From the NCBI GenBank assembly GCA_037903475.1, contig JBAJFG010000445.1, positions 2,294,001 to 2,358,000 of the forward strand: a stretch of 64,000 nt of DNA, written 5' to 3'. A program made the translations under genes and the position numbers. The stretch comes from Ancylostoma caninum. Lineage: Eukaryota; Nematoda; Chromadorea; Rhabditida; Ancylostomatidae. The notes below the pieces were generated by a model. It was not told the DNA's origin, ran no database searches, and saw only the letters and a program-made list of their open reading frames with translations. Shown here piece by piece: positions 22,752 to 32,495 of the stretch (within the stretch, counting starts at the first letter, position 1; every line of letters begins with the position of its first letter).

Positions 22752-23457
22752 ACAGGATCGAAAGAACTATATGAGGAACATCCACCGAGCAAGCAGGGTC
22801 TCAAAAAAGATTCAGGGCGATCAACCACATACATCCGTCACTAGACTCATCGAAGTACGGCGAGAGTACAAAATGCCCCTCTGTCTCACGTCCATTGATC
22901 TGAAGAAAGCCTTCGACTCCGTTGAGACAGAAGCGGTCCTGGAAGCTCTGAGGAACCAGTGCTTTTCTACTCAATACATCAAGATAATTCGTGAGCTCTA
23001 CAGCAACTTCACGACCAGTATTTCTCCATTCCACGACGACATCACCATCGACGTCACGAGAGGGGTTCGGCAAGGCGATACCGTGTCGCCACAACTATTC
23101 AGCGCCGCTCTCGAAGACTTCATGCGGAAACTGGAACGGGATAGCATGGGAGTGCAAGTTGATGGCCGGCGACTTAGCAATCTTCGCTTTGCTGACGACA
23201 TTGTTCTTAAAACACCAACCATCAGCGAAGATGCTGGCCGACTTCGAGGACGCGTGTGGAAATATTGGTCTCCAACTGAATCTGACGAAGACGATATTCA
23301 TGAAGAACGGATGGGTCCCGGATACCCCATTCTCGCTCAACGGAACGACCATATCCGAATGCTCCAGCTAAGTATACCTAGGTCGGGAAGTCGACATGAT
23401 GAACAACCTCGCTCCAGAGCTGGGCAGAAGGAAACGAGCGGCTTGGGGAGCTTATAA
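22633..23457 (+). pseudogene. RTE reverse transcriptase palm
   Basis: A 274-codon frame. Motif A 'SIDLKKAFDSV' (Asp89), motif B 'GVRQGDTVSPQLF' (144-156) and motif C 'RFADDIVL' (catalytic pair Asp188/189, nt about 23194-23199) are all intact. The frame drifts from the element's protein at the N-terminus (before about residue 60) and again after about residue 205, where an indel moves the true sequence to the frame that ends at 23371. Motif conservation suggests fairly recent decay. Confidence 0.8.
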
Positions 23458-24001
23458 GAGCATCGAGGACGTAGTGAAGAAGACGAAGAACACCAGGCTC
23501 CGTGCCCACCTCTTCAACACAACCGTTCTCCCTGCTTTGACCTACGCCTCAGAAGCCTGGGCGTTACGCAAGCAGGATGAGAATGCGGTCAGCGTCGCCA
23601 AACGCTCCATCGATAGGGTGATGCTAGGAATAACCCGCCTCACGCAAGTGAGGGCTGGAATACGGAATTCCACCCTTCGTCAACAATTGAAGATCAGGGA
23701 CGCTGCCGCTTACGCCAAGTTGAATAAGCTTAGGTGGGCCGGACACGTGAGGCGTTTCAACGACAACCGTTGGACAAGAGCCGTCAGCGTCTGGACTCCA
23801 CGGGACGTTAAGCGCACGACAGGAAGACCACCGGCCCGATGGTCAGACTTCTTCACGAAGTCCTTCAAGGATAGATACGATGCTCTCCGTGTTCCTCGAA
23901 CGGGCAGAATCCACTGGACAACTCTGGCTCGCGAGAGGGACAAATGGAAGGATTGCTGGCGCCCGCTTGGTATACTCGAAGATCAACGGGAGTCAAGGTA
24001 A
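23396..24001 (+). pseudogene. RTE C-terminal domain
   Basis: A 201-codon frame. 'LPALTYASEAWALRK' near residue 50, 'RWAGHVRRFNDNRWTRAV' near 115 and 'GRPPARWSDFF' near 145 are typical of RTE C-termini, which also occur in hookworm annotations under misleading host-gene names. It ends with a stop at 23999-24001, followed directly by the 3' untranslated region. Confidence 0.8.
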
Positions 24002-24310
24002 TTAAGGTGATGTTTAGAATACTGTGAATACCTCCTCCCAACGACCCTATGTAAGCATCTGCCGCCGCATCGCAGCGGCTTCGACCGTACAACTTCGTCC
24101 GCCTGCATCGTCTGGACAAGAGTGCGCTTCATCAAGACTCCTTCTGCAATAAGTCCAACAAGACTCTTTTCATCCAACAAGACTCTCTTCATCGGTGTGA
24201 TCCATTCCCTTGATGCAGGTGCCCCTAAGGTAAATCGGCTCACTCTGTGACTTTTTCGTTCAGTTCAGTTTAGCAAAAGGTGTAGTAGTTCACAGTGTGG
24301 TCCATTCCAT
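24002..24310 (+). repeat. RTE 3' untranslated region passing into minisatellite units
   Basis: 24013-24185 matches 11699-11895. From about 24186 the sequence becomes the minisatellite unit found at 10.83-11.58 kb ('ggtgtgatccattcccttga', then 'gtagtagttcacagtgtgg'). 'caacaagactct.ttcatc' is duplicated at about 24157-24192, just before the switch. Confidence 0.75.
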
Positions 24311-24420
24311 ATTTGTACATAATGCATTTATTGATGATAACACATTTGACAATGGATCTGTGTATTAATTCCATAGTGTGTTCAAGTTTTTGCAGTTGTT
24401 TAATAAGTATACCAAAAGTT

Positions 24421-24921
24421 CTAGGAAATCTTCATACTTAGAGCACGATCTAGAGATCCTTGGTACTTTAGAATTACTAATGGTAATTCTATGGTTATAA
24501 CAAATAAAAGAAGTGCATGACTGAAGTGATTAAAATTGAAGCTAAAGGAGTTGATTTTTTTGTACTGTTTAGTGATAACGTTGTCATCCATTATTTTAAC
24601 ATTAAGATCCAGAAAATTACATTCATAAGGTTGTGCACGAGTCAATTCCAGTTCAAGGATATTATAATATATATTGTGTAGAAAATTGGTAAGAGTGACG
24701 TCATCTAAAGTGTGTATAATTAGCAGATCATCCATATATCTGAAAGGATGAAATAGAAAACTACTATCAGCAACTTTGGAAGCCTGTACATATTCTAGAT
24801 ATGTTCGGGTGAGATCCGCTAGTACAGGGGCTTGCATTGCCCCCTTGGGGAACTCCCTTAATTTGCTTGAAAATATTGTTACCTACCTTGCTAAAGCCGT
24901 CGTTAAGCAAGGAGTCTATCA
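24421..24921 (-). pseudogene. Penelope-like element B, RT motifs B to E
   Basis: Motif B 'IKGVPQGGNASP' is in the frame that starts near 24921. Motif C 'RYMDDLLII' and the downstream 'YECNFLDLNVKIMDDNVIT' with 'INSFSFNFNHFSH' are in the frame 24837-24421. The catalytic MDD pair is intact. The frame change between B and C needs one indel. Sequence between 24922 and 25000 that appears to extend this frame is the terminus of the inserted TA element, not RT. Confidence 0.75.
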
Positions 24922-25081
24922 TACAGGGTGCGGCAAAAGTATTGACCGCTTCTTGTGACACATAAATTATATGGAAAATCGAAATTGGATGGAAGACCAA
25001 GTGCGACCGTTCTGCTGCCTAGGATTCTGAGAACAATGTAAAATGTAAGACGCATAAGTATTCAATCCATTTTATCCCTTA

Positions 25082-26050
25082 CCGAGCCAGAGCGCCGCTT
25101 CGCGGCGCTCTGACTCGGACCCGTGCGCCACGTTACCTCTGGGCTAGGTAAACTCTGAGAAAAAAAGGACCCCGAGCCAGAGCGCCGGGCTAGGTAAACT
25201 CTGAGAAAAAAAGGACCCCGAGCCAGAGCGCCGGGGCTAGGTAAACTCTGAGAAAAAAAGGACCCCGAGCCAGAGCGCCGCTTCGCGGCGCTCTGACTCG
25301 GACCCGTGTGCCACGTTACCTCCGGGCTAGGTAAACTCTGAGAAAAAAAAGGACCCCGAGCCAGAGCGCCGGGCTAGGTAAACTCTGAGAAAAAAAGGAC
25401 CCCGAGCCAGAGCGCCGGGCTAGGTAAACTCTGAGAAAAAAAGGACCCCGAGCCAGAGCGCCGCTTCGCGGCGCTCTGACTCGGACCCGTGTGCCACGTT
25501 ACCTCCGGGCTAGGTAAACTCTGAGGACCCCGAGCCAGAGCGCCGGGCTAGGTAAACTCTGACCCCGAGCCAGAGCGCCGCTTCGCGGCGCTCTGACTCG
25601 GACCCGTGTGCCACGTTACCTCCGGGCTAGGTAAACTCTGAGAAAAAAAAGGACCCCGAGCCAGAGCGCCGGGCTAGGTAAACTCTGAGAAAAAAAAGGA
25701 CCCCGAGCCAGAGCGCCGCTTCGCGGCGCTCTGACTCGGACCCGTGTGCCATGTTACCTCCGGGCTAGGTAAACTCTGAGAAAAAAAAGGACCCCGAGCC
25801 AGAGCGCCGGGCTAGGTAAACTCTGAGAAAAAAAGGACCCCGAGCCAGAGCGCCGCTTCGCGGCGCTCTGACTCGGACCCGTGTGCCACGTTACCTCCGG
25901 GCTAGGTAAACTCTGAGAAAAAAAAGGACCCCGAGCCAGAGCGCCGGGCTAGGTAAACTCTGAGAAAAAAAAGGACCCCGAGCCAGAGCGCCGCTTCGCG
26001 GCGCTCTGACTCGGACCCGTGTGCCACGTTACCTCCGGGCTAGGTAAACT
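25082..26050. repeat. Two-unit satellite array with a strong hairpin in every long unit
   Basis: Seven long units alternate with eight short units in the order L S S L S S L S L S L S L S L. Both share 'ccgagccagagcgccg' and 'ggctaggtaaactctgag' plus an A run of 7-8. The long unit has in addition the 3' arm of a hairpin and 'acccgtgtgccacgttacct'. The hairpin stem is 17 base pairs with one mismatch around a TTC loop ('gccgcttcgcggc' at the centre). Short units equal long units minus the segment between two 'ccg' copies. Confidence 0.9.
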
Positions 26051-26053
26051 CAA

Positions 26054-26116
26054 GAAAATCACTATCATCCACACGAAGCGCAGCTTCGCCGCGCTTCGCG
26101 GATGACAGTGATTTTC
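26054..26116. repeat. Long hairpin after the satellite
   Basis: 'gaaaatcactatcatcc' at 26054-26070 pairs with 'ggatgacagtgattttc' at 26100-26116 (17 base pairs, one mismatch). The inner part is rich in 'gaagcg' and 'cgcttcgc', giving a further stem. Confidence 0.75.
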
Positions 26117-26119
26117 TGC

Positions 26120-27480
26120 GAAGCTGCATAGCTCCTGAACGGTTTGGAGGTTAACTCTTATTATGTTCAATGTAAAGAGCTTCTACATGGTCCGTTGTAT
26201 GAGTAGCAACACAAATCCTCACGTGGTCGAGTCGTTTTGATTCGGGATAGCGCTGAAAGTCGAAATTGTTATTGTTCGGGCACAATTAGCTTTTAACTGG
26301 AATAAACTGCGTAAATGTTCTATTCGTATTTTGTAAGCACAATGTTAAGCTCATGGAGTGCCACATTTGTTTCCCTGACCGTTAATTTCCAATTTCTATT
26401 ACTACTTCATGCTTTAGAAGGAGTGCGGTGAAAATTTCCGTACAACTCTGCTGTATTTGGATGATTCACGGCTCTGATTGCGAAATCACAGTCGCTTCAG
26501 CAGTGGTTCTCCCATTCTGCTTTAAACATCCAAGATATTCCGTTTTCATTGCAAATTAGATGTGCTAATTGAAGATTTCCATGTTGTACACATACATATA
26601 CATGGGCGTGTCATTGGGCGTGTCAATTTTCGCAATTGAGCCTGTGGCGGCGGGCAAAAGAGGTGGGGCGAGGCGAGTGGATCAATGACAGCGTGACCTG
26701 TCATCCCTCGCGCGGCGATGGGGGGGGGGGTCTGCGCTTTATATAGAGTAAGATTTTGCCAGTCATCAACAGACAAGACGGGAGAAGGCTTCACTACCGC
26801 GATGCAAGTAGTCATCATTGACCTAATCCAAAATTTTTTAGAGATGTTTTTGTGGAATGAGAACAGTGCTAAGAAATAGCATATGTTAAGCCTTCCACAA
26901 ATTCGCGAATGAAAAGTCTCAGCTGCTCCTGACTATGCTATGATTTAACTTTGTTTCCGTATTTGTTAACGGCGCAGAGAAACTTCATATCATTTCCTTT
27001 GGTTCTAGCGCTTGACCGAGAAATCATATAGGGCGGAAGCGCACTTCCCGTAGGATCGATCACTGGTTTAGAAGTGGGCCGTTCCTTCTCTAAGAAGATT
27101 TTTTCTCTAGCTTACAACGTGAAGTCATCGAAGGGGTTTTGCACGAGAAATCATTCATGAGCTCTCCAGTTCCAAATTAGTGACCACCGTACTCTTCCAT
27201 TTTCGAGCAGTTGGATTATACCACATGGGCGCTTTGAAGGAGCAGCATGTGCTACACCGCACCACAGTATGGGCTTGCGTGTGAAATGTTTAAAATGAGC
27301 AAAGGTTGAAATCGACGACTGTCCCTACGGCGCATCACTTACGTCTCCCTTTGTGTTTTCCTTTGGGCTGCTCTCAAGAATGGTGATAAAATTGACTGGA
27401 CATAGTCTAATATTGTTCGCTATATTGTTTTCTGTATGCTGTGAAGAAACTCGTCACATCTATGCCGAATACTGAGTTTT
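26120..27480. other. Unique interior of the TA element, no gene recognised
   Basis: Apart from the TATA-containing block, no open frame with a domain and no repeat was recognised. The minus frame 26546-26818 overlaps the GC-rich block and has no domain. Confidence 0.4.
26565..26830 (+). promoter_or_regulatory. Candidate promoter block with TATA box
   Basis: Two tandem 'gggcgtgtca' motifs (about 26603-26625), a GC-rich stretch, a run of 12 G (about 26719-26730), then 'ctttatatag' at about 26737-26746. A start codon follows at 26802, but its frame stops after 25 codons. It could be a captured host promoter or a chance composition. No downstream gene was found. Confidence 0.3.
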
Positions 27481-27522
27481 TCATGAGCCTTTTCAAGCGG
27501 ACAATACTTTTGCCACACCATA

Positions 27523-28200
27523 TACGATGTCTTCTGTTTTGTAGTATCTTGTATTAGCTTCACTATTATTGAGATCTGTGTAAAAAAAACTCTGTTATAG
27601 GTGAAGGCGGTAAATTTTTTGTTGGAGCTCTTAGAAGGGATTTTTAGAATTTCTTTCATATTATTAATGATTACATTATGTGATAAGTTAGTAAACAAGT
27701 TAGTAAAATCTGCTGAAGAAAGTTTCATATTCTAATCTGTATTATGTATGAGATCTTGGGAGATATTTGTTTTACTAGTAGACCAGTATGTTTTAATTGT
27801 ATTTTTATTGCGCATAACTGTACTAATATAATTTTTGAAGTGGCTAAGAACGTACGTGAGAATGTGATGAATTTCACAGGCTAGTGGTTTCATGCTACTA
27901 CGGAAAGCACCTGCAATAAACCTAAATTCAGGAGGTTTCATGTAATTTTGGAATACAATATATGTGAGGTATTCTTGGTTCATTATTTTCACTTAGGGAC
28001 ACGTTTCTGATTAATCTAGAGCGTTTACAAATAATTTCGTACTGGTTCATTCTAGCCATATTTATATAAGTATTTCCTGAATTAGTCGAAGCAGAAATAC
28101 CCTTTTCATCAAGTATGATGCGTAGATTAAGTTGCTTTCATATGATGCCACAATTTGAATTCGCTTTATCTAATGGACAAATAGTGAAATTACAACATCA
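27523..28200 (-). pseudogene. Penelope-like element B, RT N-terminal part and motif A
   Basis: Frame 27992-27732 contains 'PPEFRFIAGAFRSSMKPLAC', and the block before it in another frame reads 'PRIPHIYCIPKLHE', the conserved PHIYGLPKLHK-type motif. Frame 27728-27420 contains motif A 'SSADFTNLFTNLSHNVI'. The sequence after 27523 on the minus strand belongs to the inserted TA element. Two or more indels are needed to join the frames. Confidence 0.7.
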
Positions 28201-28214
28201 CAATAATTGAAAAA

Positions 28215-29204
28215 CGGGAGTTGCAACATAACAAGAAAGGTAATGCGGAAGGCTCCACGATTGACCTCAGAGCATAAAGAAGCACGTTTGCTCTTCGCCA
28301 GGAACAACATGGCAACACAATGGGACAAGGTACCTTAGACGTCGCTGTTCAAAATATATTTAAATTGATGTCAATTTAGCAACTCTGATTTCTAGTAAAT
28401 CTTCAGTGATGAGAAGAAATTTCATCTGGAGGGCCCCGATGGGTACCGTCATTATTGGAGGGACTTAAGGAAGCAGCCCTCATGTTCTCAAGGCGTAACT
28501 TTGGCGGCGGTTCGCTTATGACTTGGGCGGCGTTTGGAGGCTCAGGAAAACTAGAGTTGGCGTTCGTTTCTAGCAGGATGGATTCTTCCGAGTACCAAGA
28601 AGTCCTGGAAACGCATCTGCTACCTTTTTTGAGAGGTGCTAGGCGCCATTCTCTCGTCTTCCAGCAAGACAACGCCTCGTCCACGTGTATCACTGAACAA
28701 GAAGCTGGCTTCAGGAGCACCGCGTGCGTACAATTGACTGGCCGGCGTGTTCGCCAGACTGTAACCCAGTTGAGAACATGTGGGGCATAATTGTACGCCA
28801 CGTTTATCGGAATAACAAGCAGTACAACACGGTCGACGATTTGAAGGCGGCGATCCTGGAGGCTTGGGACCAGATCGACGACAACACCACGTAAAACCTC
28901 GTAAAAAGTATGCCACGAAGATTTTCGAAGCCATCCGCAACCATGGTGGACCGATCGATTATTGAATGTCCGGTTATAGTGATAAATTTGTTCAACAGTC
29001 GTAAGTGGATACATAATTTCGATGCAAACAAAAAAATTTCATGTACAAGAATTCCAAGCGAAACGGTGGAAAATAATGGGGAACAAGAATATAGGGTTGA
29101 CGAATCAGGAGAATTCTATGGAGTAAGTTCCCTTTTGTGGAAACCGGTATAAGCCGAAATATTACCCATGTTGGGGTGAATACCTAATTTTGATACGCAC
29201 TGTA
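28215..29204 (+). mobile_element. Tc1-like transposon copy, left end lost
   Basis: A transposase relic is followed by a right terminus 'ttttgatacgcactg' ending in TA at 29203-29204. No inverted partner is found near 28.2 kb, so the left end is deleted. It is inserted in the N-terminal part of Penelope-like element B. Confidence 0.75.
28227..28975 (+). pseudogene. Tc1-like transposase relic
   Basis: Blocks in order: 'RKAPRLTSEHKEARLLFARN' (end of DNA-binding part, about 28241-28300), 'FSDEKKFHLEGPDGYRHYW' with the first catalytic Asp (about 28400-28456), 'NFGGGSLMTWAAFG' (about 28500), 'VFQQDNAS' with the second Asp (about 28657-28680), then 'WPACSPDCNPVENMWG' with the final Glu (about 28740-28790) in another frame. 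At least two frameshifts and a stop ('DDNTT' then stop near 28894) inactivate it. GT and AG bounds of about 65 bases between 28330 and 28395 resemble a small intron. Confidence 0.8.
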
Positions 29205-29770
29205 TTTGGTTGCTTTTAGCAAAGCTTTATAGATATCATAACTTTGGAATATATCTAGATTACCAGTTAATACATGGTTATAAAATGGGTTAATGCATGA
29301 GTTATATCTAGAGCAAATGCAGGTGTTGACTTTTTAGAGGGATTGATTATAATTATGAATGAAACTTGACAAACGATCCCGATATTGGAAGATCAATCTA
29401 AATGGTTTATAATCTATTGGGCTGAACTGTTGCAATGTATCAATAATAAATTTGTTATTATTAGTTCTATTTAAATTGACCTCACCCAACATGGTACTAT
29501 AGAAGGGGAATTTTATATTTACATGTGACTTTTTGTCTTTTACACTAGTTTGAGGTTGTTTGAACTGATAGTAACATAGAATACCTAGAATAACTGCTTT
29601 TTGTCTATTGGTGAATACCTTGGATTATTAGTAATAATATTCATAAGTGTGCAGATGTATGTTTTATTTTTGGTTTTGAGGAATCTATAATAGAAATACC
29701 ATAGAAATTAACATTGTTGTTAAAGATATTGTTGATCTCCTGTCCCCTTATGAATATGTAAATAGTCTTA
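29205..29770 (-). pseudogene. Penelope-like element B, N-terminal region
   Basis: On the minus strand a Cys-x-Cys segment 'CICSRYNSCINPFYN' followed by 'HVLTGNLDIF' and 'YKALLKATK' is readable at about 29340-29205. This CxC...HVLTGDL pattern precedes the RT in this Penelope-like subgroup. It is cut at the TA of the Tc1-like insertion end (29203-29204). Confidence 0.6.
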
Positions 29771-30650
29771 CAATTAACTATTTAAAGGAAGAATGTGTGA
29801 AATGTTAGGGATCAATAGTGTGAGAAGTTTGAGCAGCGATCGATAGCCGAGATGTGAGCTGCTGATTACAAGTGGCGGAGGGACTGTGGGGCGCGCGGAC
29901 GAGGACGGCAACTGGGGGAGTCTTCGTGGAGCCGAGGCCAGGAGAGGTGAAGTCTCACGCCTCTGACACACTCCGCCACTGCGCCAGCCGTCTGTTGACC
30001 AACCACGTGATCCAATTAGCTACTGTTGATTGTGCTATAAGGATAAACTAGTATAATGCTGACTGCTGTATTCTCGGTATTCCGGTTTCAACCGGCGACA
30101 TCACTTCATTATGACTCCTTTTTGGGACTTTTGATTCTCTTTTGCGAATTCTGGGACCTTTTCCCTTATCTCACACCATATTTTCCTCCGATTCTATCTT
30201 ATTGTGATCTATTCCATTCCATGTATTTTCGTTTTTCTTGGCAATTCAAATTTGCAATATTCGATAGCTGGAACTACCAGAAAATTCCGGAACTGGCACT
30301 TCTCCTCATCATATTTTTCTCTGGCATCACCAGCAGCAAATTTAAACTCGCCTCTTCCACGCACAACTCGAATTTGGCACCATGCCAAAAGTTTTTTTTC
30401 TTTTTCGCGCGTTTTTTCTCTGTCTTGGCCTCTCACATGCGCGGTGACCGAATCCATGATGCTCCGTATCGAAGCAATTCTTGAGGAGTTCGATGAGCAC
30501 ATGTACGATTTCCTTGAAATTTCACCACGTCGACGCTAAACTAGCGCTTTAAGCACTCCAGTGCTTCCGTTTCTGCGCAGTCTCTTCGTTTACTCGGTGG
30601 TTGTGTTTCTGTTCTTTGGCCGGCCAGACATGTGTTGGATAGTGCTGTTT
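29771..30650. other. Non-coding stretch upstream of Bel/Pao copy 2
   Basis: AT-rich on the left, then a GC-rich block (29.83-30.0 kb). The plus frames 30056-30484 and 30204-30539 have no domain; the end of the latter ('IEAILEEFDEHMYDFLEI') could be a leader or gag remnant, but this is not supported further. Confidence 0.35.
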
Positions 30651-30723
30651 GGTATGAGTCCTACTTAGGACTATAACGACACTAGCAAGTCACCCTCGCC
30701 CATATTGGGTCTTCATCACTTCT

Positions 30724-31014
30724 GTGAAGTGCAATCGGACAATTATGACTACAGACAAATTTCTCAACGCCTTGAAACGATTATTTGGTAGACGTGGCCT
30801 TCCAAAGACGATCACATGCGACAATGCTCCCATACATATCACCCCTTATGCACCGTGGCAGGATGGCTTCTACGAAAGGCTGATTGGCTCCATTGAACTC
30901 TCGTTGTACAAGACGTTGGGCAAGAAGGTTTCTTCCGACGCACTCATGACTGCACTCACTGAAATCGGAGCAGTACTACTACAGTACCTCGCGACTCATC
31001 AGGAGGAACGTTAG
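30724..31014 (+). pseudogene. Bel/Pao integrase core, deleted, copy 2
   Basis: A 96-codon frame. 'TITCDNAPIHITPYAPWQDG' shows the second catalytic Asp (in CDNAP) joined directly to the 'ITPYAPWQDGFYERL' block with the final Glu. About 40 residues present in copy 1 between these blocks are missing, so the fold cannot be complete. The N-terminal Asp block is upstream of the window of similarity. Confidence 0.75.
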
Positions 31015-31255
31015 GACCAGCAACCATTACTGCACCGATCGATTTCCTACAAAGAGACATCATCCTCGATATTCCATTCGACCAGGTCGGGACCAGTCAA
31101 AAGGATCCCACCTACCATAGCCCAGAAGAAGCACGAGCACTGGAAACCCAATCCAATGCTGAAACAGCTTTTAAGACTTCCTTCAAACTGACGGAAAATT
31201 TTTCTAAGATATGGAGCACACAATACTCAAACAGCTTAAGAGAACATCACAAACT

Positions 31256-31600
31256 TTACATGGATTGCAAGCGAGGAAGTAGCGTGGAACCAGTGGAAGG
31301 AACAGTCGTCCTCCTGTGGGAAGCTTCACAACCCCGGAACACGTGGAGCATAGGATGAATCGTAGAACTCCGCAGAAATCCATTGGGTACTAAAAGAGAA
31401 GTACTTGTGGAACTACCCAATAAGCACGGACACCGGCGTCCTATAAATCGAGTCATCCCACTCAAAATTGGAAATACCGAAGACGACCCGTCACCACCAA
31501 AGGAACTATCCTCAGAACCAGAACCCTCAACAGCACCTTTGTCAACTTCAGAAAACGACAACGAGTCTCCTACAACGAAAATGACCTGGAGATGACTGGA
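31256..31600 (+). pseudogene. Bel/Pao integrase C-terminal domain, copy 2
   Basis: Plus-strand translation from about 31260 shows 'VVLLWEASQPRNTWSIG' with a stop, then frame 31383-31595 with 'NKHGHRRPINRVIPLKI', the 'R.x.RPxNxVIPL' end of the DUF5641-like domain. A Pro/Ser-rich acidic tail follows. The palindrome found in copy 1 at this point is absent. Confidence 0.65.
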
Positions 31601-31856
31601 AACTTGCCACCCCGCGTTAAAATGAACACAGTGACGAACCTACCCTTATGGATCACAATACTCATAATATTGGTCCCTTGCAGTGGAGGCAGCGAGACCT
31701 TAGACCATAGTCATTAGCTGCAATGCATTGAAGGTGGAATAGCTCTGGCTCAGTAACCCCTGTGACGTTTGCGCCAAAGATTACTGTCTATCCTTCTCTT
31801 CGCCGAGACAAACAGAATATATCCACTTTCCACCTCGTATCACTCTTCACAATTAC

Positions 31857-32495
31857 TTGATCGAGTGGAAAATGAACAATGGAGCCAAGGTAGACGTCGT
31901 GGAAATTGTCTGCAGATCCATTCCATTTTGCACGAGTATCGACTGCACCTTTTGCGTCGCGAATATAGCCAATCCGGAATGTTGGCCGAGAGCAGCAATT
32001 GTGGGCATGGGATTGTTGACTTACATTCCCATCATAGTGTGCTGCGTTTTCTTCACAACACCAGTCGTACTCGGAGGTCCACTACTCAAATTACTGCGAA
32101 TCTTGGGAGCACTTAGTATCTGGGGAATGAAGATCATCTTCACATTCTGCACGACGACGATTCGGCACGTTACCATGCAATTTTTCAAAAGAATTCGTCG
32201 AAGACGACGACATCGTCTCTGGTCTGAGCTACCGATCTGCTTGATGATTGCCACAAAGATTGCTGAACGATGTGATGAAGTGGATATTCTCTCCCAAAAT
32301 ATCGAATCCTGCCACGTATCCCAGCAAGGGACTTCGTGCTTGATTCACACGAACGAGATTGTCAAGATCAACCCTTTCAACAAGGAAGCGTGCATGCGAT
32401 TAGTAGCAAATGATTCCACAGCCGTGAATACGTTTGCGGAAGTACGTTTGCTTTGGAAGGCTTTGCAACTTCATCCTGTACAAACGACGCACTAG
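31857..32495 (+). pseudogene. Envelope-like glycoprotein fragment, copy 2
   Basis: A 212-codon frame starting near 'IVCRSIPFCTSIDCTFC', equivalent to 18.7 kb in copy 1, with a hydrophobic segment 'GLLTYIPIIVCCVFF' and a basic block 'RIRRRRRHRLW' (a possible furin-like processing zone, an inference). Downstream the Cys-rich G2-like part continues in frame 32434-32703 with 'ESCGGPGCDCFYP'. The reading frame is broken between the two. Confidence 0.6.

Larger units (their letters stand above)
21270..24310 (+). mobile_element. RTE-type non-LTR retrotransposon, 5'-truncated
   Basis: Contains an endonuclease (EEP) domain missing its N-terminal part, an RT with intact motifs A, B and C, an RTE-type C-terminal region and a 3' untranslated region that ends in minisatellite units. 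Reading-frame breaks occur near 22000, between 22560 and 22660, and near 23370. 5' truncation is typical for target-primed insertion. A 56-base relic of the same family lies at 40792-40847 and a 3' fragment at 11699-11900. Confidence 0.85.
24922..27524. mobile_element. TA-flanked non-autonomous element of about 2.6 kb carrying a satellite array
   Basis: The left end reads TA-'cagggtgcggcaaaagtatt' at 24922-24943 and the right end is the inverse of TA-'tatggtgtggcaaaagtatt' at 27524, with inverted similarity continuing through 'gaccgctt'. The terminal repeats are about 30 bases with few mismatches. It lies inside a Penelope-like RT, between motifs A and B. No transposase frame is visible. The interior holds a satellite (25082-26050), a long hairpin (26054-26116) and a GC-rich TATA-containing block (26.57-26.83 kb). 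Confidence 0.75.
24421..29770 (-). mobile_element. Penelope-like retroelement B, split by two insertions
   Basis: Minus-strand order: an N-terminal Cys-containing region (29.77-29.20 kb), RT N-terminal part (about 28.2-27.73 kb), motif A region (27.73-27.52 kb), motif B and C regions (24.92-24.42 kb). A Tc1-like element separates the first two blocks and a 2.6-kb TA-flanked element separates motif A from motif B. Removing the inserts leaves blocks in the order of a Penelope-like RT of the type with 'F(R)FIAGxxxxxxKPL' and 'GVPxGGNASP' motifs. AT-rich, frameshifted and inactive. Confidence 0.75.

Noticed and set aside
21391..24001. Host gene related to 'craniofacial development protein 2'
   Set aside because: That name is often attached to RTE endonuclease fragments; EEP plus RT motifs show a retrotransposon.
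25082..26050. CRISPR-like array of repeats and spacers
   Set aside because: Units are full tandem repeats with no unique spacers, in a eukaryotic context.
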